Assembly: GCA_003165495.1 (NCBI GenBank)
Contig: PMMB01000339.1
Coordinates: 362 to 6,447, forward strand
DNA: 6,086 bases
Origin: Gammaproteobacteria bacterium
Lineage (GTDB): Bacteria > Pseudomonadota > Gammaproteobacteria > Steroidobacterales > Steroidobacteraceae
Direction: 5' to 3'
This document shows positions 5,991 to 6,086 of the stretch, piece by piece. Under the pieces are notes generated by a model. It saw only the letters and a program-made list of their open reading frames with translations. It had not been told where the DNA came from and ran no database searches. The translations under genes were made by a program, and so were the position numbers. Position 1 is the first letter of the stretch. Each line of letters begins with the position of its first letter.

Positions 5991-6086
5991 CGCGACACCG
6001 TCGCCATCTACGCGAAGCCGGTGCGGGGCTGAAAAGAAGAGCCCCCATAAGAGCAGGAGCGCGACCATCTTCGCAATAAATAGCCA
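5952..6086 (-). CDS. cydP: Small membrane protein upstream of cydA, CydP-like (5' end outside the window)
   Basis: A minus-strand frame is open from the right edge of the window to TAA at 5954-5952, giving 44 visible residues. It has a hydrophobic segment (IAKMVALLLLWGLFFSA), then a positively charged turn PHRLRV and a short soluble tail DGDGVADRLAVAK. This pattern of one membrane helix, FFs.pHR..VD and a VA..L tail matches my memory of the small proteins encoded just upstream of cydA in many beta- and gamma-proteobacteria and named CydP, a putative small subunit of cytochrome oxidase. The 29-base gap to cydA supports co-transcription and a role with the oxidase. An internal ATG (seventh visible codon) could be the start, but the residues before it (WLFIAK) continue the helix, so the true start is probably beyond the window. 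The identification rests on layout and recalled family resemblance, not on a search; the stop and open frame are seen directly. Confidence 0.6.
   Translation of the reverse strand, partial: WLFIAKMVALLLLWGLFFSAPHRLRVDGDGVADRLAVAKASTDL

Noticed and set aside
1..6086. Mobile element, CRISPR array, tRNA or signs of recent transfer
   Set aside because: No transposase or integrase fragment, terminal repeats, spaced repeats or tRNA-like folds were seen, and base usage looks even across the genes.

Overview
The window looks like ordinary chromosomal DNA from a moderately GC-rich proteobacterium, most likely gamma- or beta-proteobacterial. The reasons are a cytochrome bd oxidase of the E. coli type with a long Q-loop, a CydX-type subunit and what looks like a CydP-type small protein, beside a cluster of receiver/GGDEF signalling genes. 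I cannot name a genus. I see no mobile element, CRISPR array, tRNA or rRNA.

Left part (1-1667), all on the minus strand and read from right to left: a stand-alone receiver protein (1266-1667), then a receiver-GGDEF protein whose GGDEF active site is destroyed but whose I-site is intact (253-1203), then the start of a PAS-domain sensor that runs off the left edge (1-164). The gaps are short and the orientation is the same, so this is probably one signalling operon.

Middle (1668-3009): an intergenic region of about 320-380 bases carries four copies of a 9-bp tandem repeat close to the receiver gene. On its other side, transcribed rightwards, is a second receiver-GGDEF protein, this time with an intact diguanylate cyclase active site and I-site. 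It is clearly a paralogue of the degenerate protein. The pair looks like a c-di-GMP producer and a catalytically dead, possibly c-di-GMP-binding, relative, placed divergently around a stand-alone receiver.

Right part (3085-6086), minus strand and convergent with the cyclase: a cytochrome bd quinol oxidase operon in the order cydP-like (partial, at the right edge), cydA, cydB, cydX. The spacings are 29, 2 and 19 bases, with good ribosome binding sites before cydA, cydB and cydX. Together these genes encode a complete high-affinity terminal oxidase: CydA carries the three haems and the quinol site, CydB is the partner subunit, and CydX is a short stabilising subunit. A TATAAT hexamer and a 14-bp palindrome lie at the cydP/cydA junction, but the palindrome and most of the hexamer are within the small upstream reading frame.

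The most interesting element is the degenerate GGDEF protein with its retained I-site next to its active paralogue. The oxidase operon itself is conventional.
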